Part shown: in pieces, positions 32,661 to 62,000 of the stretch
Layout of the letters: each line of letters begins with the position of its first letter
Numbering within the stretch: position 1 is the stretch's first letter
Source of the DNA: Cristatella mucedo
Lineage: Eukaryota > Bryozoa > Phylactolaemata > Cristatellidae
DNA: 62,000 nucleotides
Reading direction: 5' to 3'
Assembly (NCBI GenBank): GCA_009760855.2
Contig: WPIO01000070.1
Coordinates: 1,210,001 to 1,272,000, forward strand
Program-made: the position numbers and the translations under genes
The notes under the pieces: model-generated
The model's input: the letters and a program-made list of their open reading frames with translations, nothing else
Database searches by the model: none
What the model was told of the DNA's origin: nothing

Positions 32661-32817
32661 ATCGTCAGCATGAAAGTGATATCATACTCCACGGGCCTTA
32701 ACAACTTTTCCCTGAACACTTCGGACGAATGGTGAACAGGAGCAACAGTTCAAACTCAGCTGGATCAGCACGAGCGGCAGCGGCTTCGTGAGGCCGCACG
32801 GCCCTCAGCCCTGCCTA

Positions 32818-32898
32818 CCAGCAGCAGCAGCAGCAGCGGCAGCAGCAGCAGCAGCAGCAGCGGCGGCAGCAGCAGCGGCAGCAGCAGCAGCAGCGGCG
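32818..32898. repeat. (CAG)n/(CGG)n trinucleotide repeat
   Basis: About 80 bp of CAGCAG units interrupted by CGG. It is open in several frames (poly-Ala plus, poly-Ala or poly-Leu minus) but has no gene context. Confidence 0.9.
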
Positions 32899-32899
32899 G

Positions 32900-35160
32900 G
32901 TGCTTGGTCGAGGCCTGCTGATGCCAGCCGATGCTGCCTCGCGACAAGCATTGCAGAGAAATCCCTGATTCCTGATCCTGATCGAATAGAATGGCCACCA
33001 ACCACTGTCTGTAGCCTCTCAGCGGTTGGGGCAGGCAGACCTGCCACTTGTGCTGCATCCGGTACTGCCATTGGCTCCCACCACCTCAAGCCCAAGCTTG
33101 TTTGATGCTGGCTAGGTGAGTCTGGCCGACCGGTCGCTTCTGCTTTCACTGGGCCTGCCTTGGCTAGGGGAAGGCCACAGACGATGAACAGGGATGAGCA
33201 GCCGTAGGGCCATTGGCGGTTTAACAGCCCAGACAGCCTCGTCTGCAACCGCCGGAGAGCCAATCAGAGAGCTAGAATGATGCCAGCCCATGCCCTCTAC
33301 ACATCCAAACCTATCTGCTGGATACCCGCTCGATCTGCTAAACAAAACTGCTGTGCTGCTGCTTCATGATGGCCATCGGGCTTCAGTCGCGAGTGGAAGC
33401 TGTCATTCGCTGAGCTCACTGGCGCTCGTAGCTTCAGCGAACACTTGACTCACAATCAGCAGCAGCTTAGATTGGTGGACCAGACTGTTGTACAGCTGCA
33501 GGCGACCAGGCGCCGCCTGCAGCTGCCAGCTATCATACCGCCAAAGTACGCCAGCTATCGTACCAGCAGACTCAGCCAGATAGATAGTCTGTACCGGGTC
33601 TTGGCCCAGTGGCAAGGAGCTTGCTTTCACTGCCCGACCGTGGTCGTGCAGTGGTCGATCCTTTACTACTGCTCTGATTTGGCACTGCCCTTATGCTGCA
33701 CGCCTTTGACGACCACGCTCTTAAGCCCTTTGGCTTAAGAGCCTGGATTGGGTCGAGTTCTCTTAAGCTGCCATACAAATGACATGCACAAATGAATTCA
33801 ATGTATTACCGGTATCAGCGGGTTGAAAGCAGCTACGGCTCTTCTCATGCCATGAAAGACAGCATCAAATATACACATCCTGCACACGCCATCAGTGGCT
33901 GTCCGTCTAGCTGCCATATTAGCATTCATTCCCGTTTCGACTATCGCCGAAGCCGAAGGGCGCGGCGGTCCTGGCAAGTCGTCTGCCATCGATACAAGTC
34001 GTCTGCCATCGAGCTCGTCATGCCGAAGGAGACTGCACACTGCAGCGCAGCTGCAGTGTGCAGTCTGCAGTCTCCTGGTAGCTTCCTATGCTTCGAGCTC
34101 CTTAGCTAACACCTCACGCCCCCTCTTCCGAGCAGCAGAGCTGCGCGAGGCTAAAGGCTTTAGCAGCGTCTTTCTTTAGCAGCTTCTGCTTCCCCCCCCG
34201 AGGGCGCTTGTCTCGGTCGCCTCCGGCAAGTGCGCTTCCAGCAAGCCCCCGCGAGTAGCGAGACACCCACGCAGCCAAGGCGCCACATCAAGCGGCTGAG
34301 AATGCTTGCTCCTGCAGAGGTATGGTTTGCCATACAAGTGTAATCTGGACAAACCAAGTCTCTCGGCCGGCAATCTGCCAGCATTGCCATTCCAAACGGC
34401 TCAGAATTGTGACAGGCTGGCAGGGTGAGGTGGCACAGGCACGTGGAGAAGGCATGCAGCAGCATTCTAACAAGTCCCCCCTCCCAACCTGTCATAGCCA
34501 AAAAAGTTGTACGGTCTGCAGTTGCATCAGCGTGTGGCTCGCCAGAACAGCAGGAGTCGGCACAGAAGACGGCTCGAGAAGATCTGCTGTTCAGGAGTAA
34601 TTGGACTAGTGCCAGCAGCCGAAGGCTTCGGCATCAAGCCGTGCACACATCCCACGACGGCCTGCAGCCTGATTGTACTCGTCCTGTTTGCAGACGGCAA
34701 AGCAGGATCTACGCACATAAGTACGCCGCTGAATGCGGAGCAGGGCACGACCTGATGCCGCACTCCAGCGCGCTCGAGAGCGATACGCCGCTCAGAGACG
34801 GCAGACAGCTGCAGTGGGACAATATAAGGGAGCGAGCAGCAGCTAATCTGCAGGAGACGTCGAGAGCGCTAGCCTGGTCCTGTGGAGGTCACGTGGCCGG
34901 CTGAGCACCGATCGAAGCCGACGAGGGACCGAGGCTTGCCATGCTGAGGGCGATCTGCCAATCCTCCGCCAGCTCGTAGAGGTGGTGATGGAACCTGGAT
35001 ACAAACGGAACAGAGGGACAGCTGCACAGGGGGACGGGTCAAGCTTGAAGCCCAGCTGCCGCCTCTCAAGGACTGCTGCAGCTTGCCATCGCTCAGCGAC
35101 CGAAAAATTATTAATTACAAGTTATAATTATAATAGTTATCATCATTATATCATTATAAA
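32900..35160. other. Unique DNA, no gene recognised
   Basis: Many short frames on both strands and no domain or splice-bounded exon. A SINE-2-like tail remnant lies near 33690-33785 (GAGCCTGGATTGGGTCGAGTTCTCTTAAGCTGCCATACAAATG, with the B-box end missing). The missing last exon of the ATAD5 gene should lie somewhere left of 35799 on the minus strand, but I could not identify it. Confidence 0.4.
34027..34074. repeat. Large hairpin-forming inverted repeat
   Basis: Core arms GACTGCACACTGCAG (34031-34045) and CTGCAGTGTGCAGTC (34051-34065) are perfect with a 5-nt loop. A second register pairs GGAGACTGCA with TGCAGTCTCC at 34065-34074. Confidence 0.9.
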
Positions 35161-35164
35161 TAAT

Positions 35165-35300
35165 AAATTTCATATATATATATATTTTATTTGCACAGCG
35201 GCCCAACAGAACTTAATCTCTATCAAGGCACTTTACATGTGTCGAGGAGCTCAAGCCCCCCCTCCCCCCCCCCGACCTTGGTCGTTAACTAGAGCTCACT
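35165..35300 (-). mobile_element. SINE-2, degenerate copy, minus orientation
   Basis: (TA) tract, then ATTTGCACAGCGGCCCAACAGAACTTAATCTCTATCAAGGCACTTTACATGTGTCGAGGAGCTCAAGCC, a diverged SINE-2 tail and B-box region ending in a C-run. Confidence 0.7.
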
Positions 35301-35494
35301 GCATATGGACTCACTTCTCTGAGTCGTAGTAGAATTACACGTCTATTACCAGTCACTCCAGAAAGTACTGGTGCCATCTTGCAGCGTGTCGGAAGTACCA
35401 AGTGACAGAAAGACGGACAGACTTTCTTGCTTTCATTCGTAGGGATGGCAGGCACTTTAGCACTGGGCCAAACAGGGTCTCAAAGAATCAATTA

Positions 35495-35585
35495 CAGCGT
35501 ACGTAAAGTGCCTAGAAAGAGATTGCGTTATCCGAGGGCATTATACAAATTAGTATTATTATTATCATTATTATTATTAATATTA
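35495..35585 (+). mobile_element. LINE A/SINE-2 type tail, plus orientation
   Basis: GTAAAGTGCCTAGAAAGAGATTGCGTTATCCGAGGGCATTATACAAATTAG followed by ATTATTATT repeats. Only the shared tail is preserved. Confidence 0.7.
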
Positions 35586-35798
35586 AGGAAGCGAAACACG
35601 CTGGTGCGGGCGGCTGCGTAGCGGACACAGCACAGGTGGCACTGAGCGATGCCGAGAGCAGAGGGGCAACACTGCCAAGGAACGTGCAGACTCCGAAGAC
35701 CTAGGACATGCTGGCAGCCATTGACATGCTGGCAGCCATTGCACAGCAGCCGGTGGCTGATGTGAGCGGCGGCGGCAGCCCAGCACTCAGGCTCTCAC

Positions 35799-61293
<25,495 letters not shown>

Positions 61294-61334
61294 ATCTACA
61301 AACGAAACCGATAGTGCAGCAGTGTACCACGGAT

Positions 61335-61400
61335 GGAGAGAGACAGACAGACAGAGACAGACACAGACACAGAGACAGACACAGACAGACAGACACAGAC

Positions 61401-61435
<35 letters not shown>

Positions 61436-61472
61436 GTGAGTGAGTGAGTGAGTGAGTGAGTGAGTGAGTGTG
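61335..61472. repeat. (GACA)n and (GTGA)n microsatellites upstream of the ATAD5 start
   Basis: GACAGACAGAGACAGACAC.. to about 61435, then TGAGTGAGTGAG to about 61472. They lie 40-180 bp upstream of the start codon in transcript sense. They create a spurious in-frame extension of Thr/His/Ser/Leu and Cys/Val/Ser/Leu residues. Confidence 0.92.
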
Positions 61473-62000
61473 AGTGAGCGAGCAGTAAGATAGCTGTAGC
61501 AACAGTGCGTACAACGGCAATAGCAGCAGGTGCAGTAGAAGGATAAAGCATGAAAAATATAACTTTCACGAGCATGCTCAAGAAGGCAAGGGTAATGGCT
61601 CCGACTTCCTGTGATGTTGGAAAATCTCAAAAACCTGCCGGTGCTCAGCAGTTTCGTGATGCTGAAAGAAAGAGCAGATTAAAAGGACAAACGAAGCTTT
61701 GAGGAGTAATGCAAAAATTACCCACCAACCAGAGCACCACCTAAGACAGAGTACAAGACCCGCTCCATGCCGGCCTTGTCTCAGAGGTTAGACCCACCCA
61801 GAAAGTCTGTCCTCAGGAGGGTTGACAATTTCCCTTGTCGGATCATGCTCAAGAAGCAAATAACACAACAGCACTGCAGCTGCAGCTAATATCTTGCTGG
61901 CACCTTGTGGCCTGGCACCTTGGGACCAGCCACAGCCCCAGCCCCAACCGTTAACGAACCCAGATCAGCCCAAAGTTAGCCAAACCAGGAACTTGAACCT
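61473..62000. other. Upstream flank of ATAD5, no feature assigned
   Basis: If CGTTTGTAG at about 61295-61303 is an acceptor, this is 5' UTR intron. No promoter or upstream exon was identified before the window ends. Confidence 0.3.

Noticed and set aside
32788-33263. Poly-alanine ORFs around 32.8 kb
   Set aside because: Generated by a CAG/CGG trinucleotide repeat without exon boundaries or similarity on either side.
61294-61581. Upstream extension of ATAD5 exon 1 to a Met at 61581
   Set aside because: The extra residues are translated GACA/GTGA microsatellite and a hydrophobic stretch with no ATAD5 similarity. The PIP-like start at 61293 is better, with a possible acceptor just before it.

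Overview
This window comes from an animal (metazoan) nuclear genome. The evidence is a multi-exon gene with GT-AG introns, 5'-truncated CR1/L2-type LINEs, tRNA-derived SINEs, Tc1/mariner remnants, a Mutator-like transposase, and abundant microsatellites and minisatellites. Exons are GC- and alanine-rich. I cannot name the species. Nothing looks bacterial or viral.

Layout. 1-2.2 kb: a 49-bp minisatellite and two SINE copies. 2.24-12.3 kb: one roughly 10-kb array of a 14-bp unit (CTCCTCCACTGCTG and variants), flanked on both sides by CpG-rich unique DNA; a possible first exon starts just right of it. 12.5-15.5 kb: largely featureless, with a long (CT)n tract. 15.5-22 kb: a GC-rich block with a perfect 19-bp inverted repeat, a minus-strand ORF for a secreted or membrane Glu/Gln-rich protein, a degenerate duplicate of that ORF's 5' end, and a minus-strand C-type lectin-like gene. 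22-35.7 kb: mostly mobile elements, including an internally shortened Mutator-like transposase and several LINE 3' ends.

35.8-61.3 kb: one minus-strand gene fills the rest. It is the ATAD5/ELG1 orthologue, the large subunit of the PCNA-unloading RFC-like complex. I joined 17 coding exons (one pair is less certain) by matching splice sites and codon phase at every junction. Together they give about 1,760 residues, close to the vertebrate protein. The last C-terminal exon was not found. Its introns are loaded with SINEs, LINEs and two Tc1/mariner remnants.

Repeats that recur. SINE-1 is tRNA-headed with a palindrome between its A and B boxes. SINE-2 is tRNA-headed and ends in a stem-loop tail, which is shared with LINE family A (tail followed by TTA/ATT repeats). 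LINE family B has an unrelated 3' end. One SINE-1 is inserted inside a SINE-2 with a clear target-site duplication.
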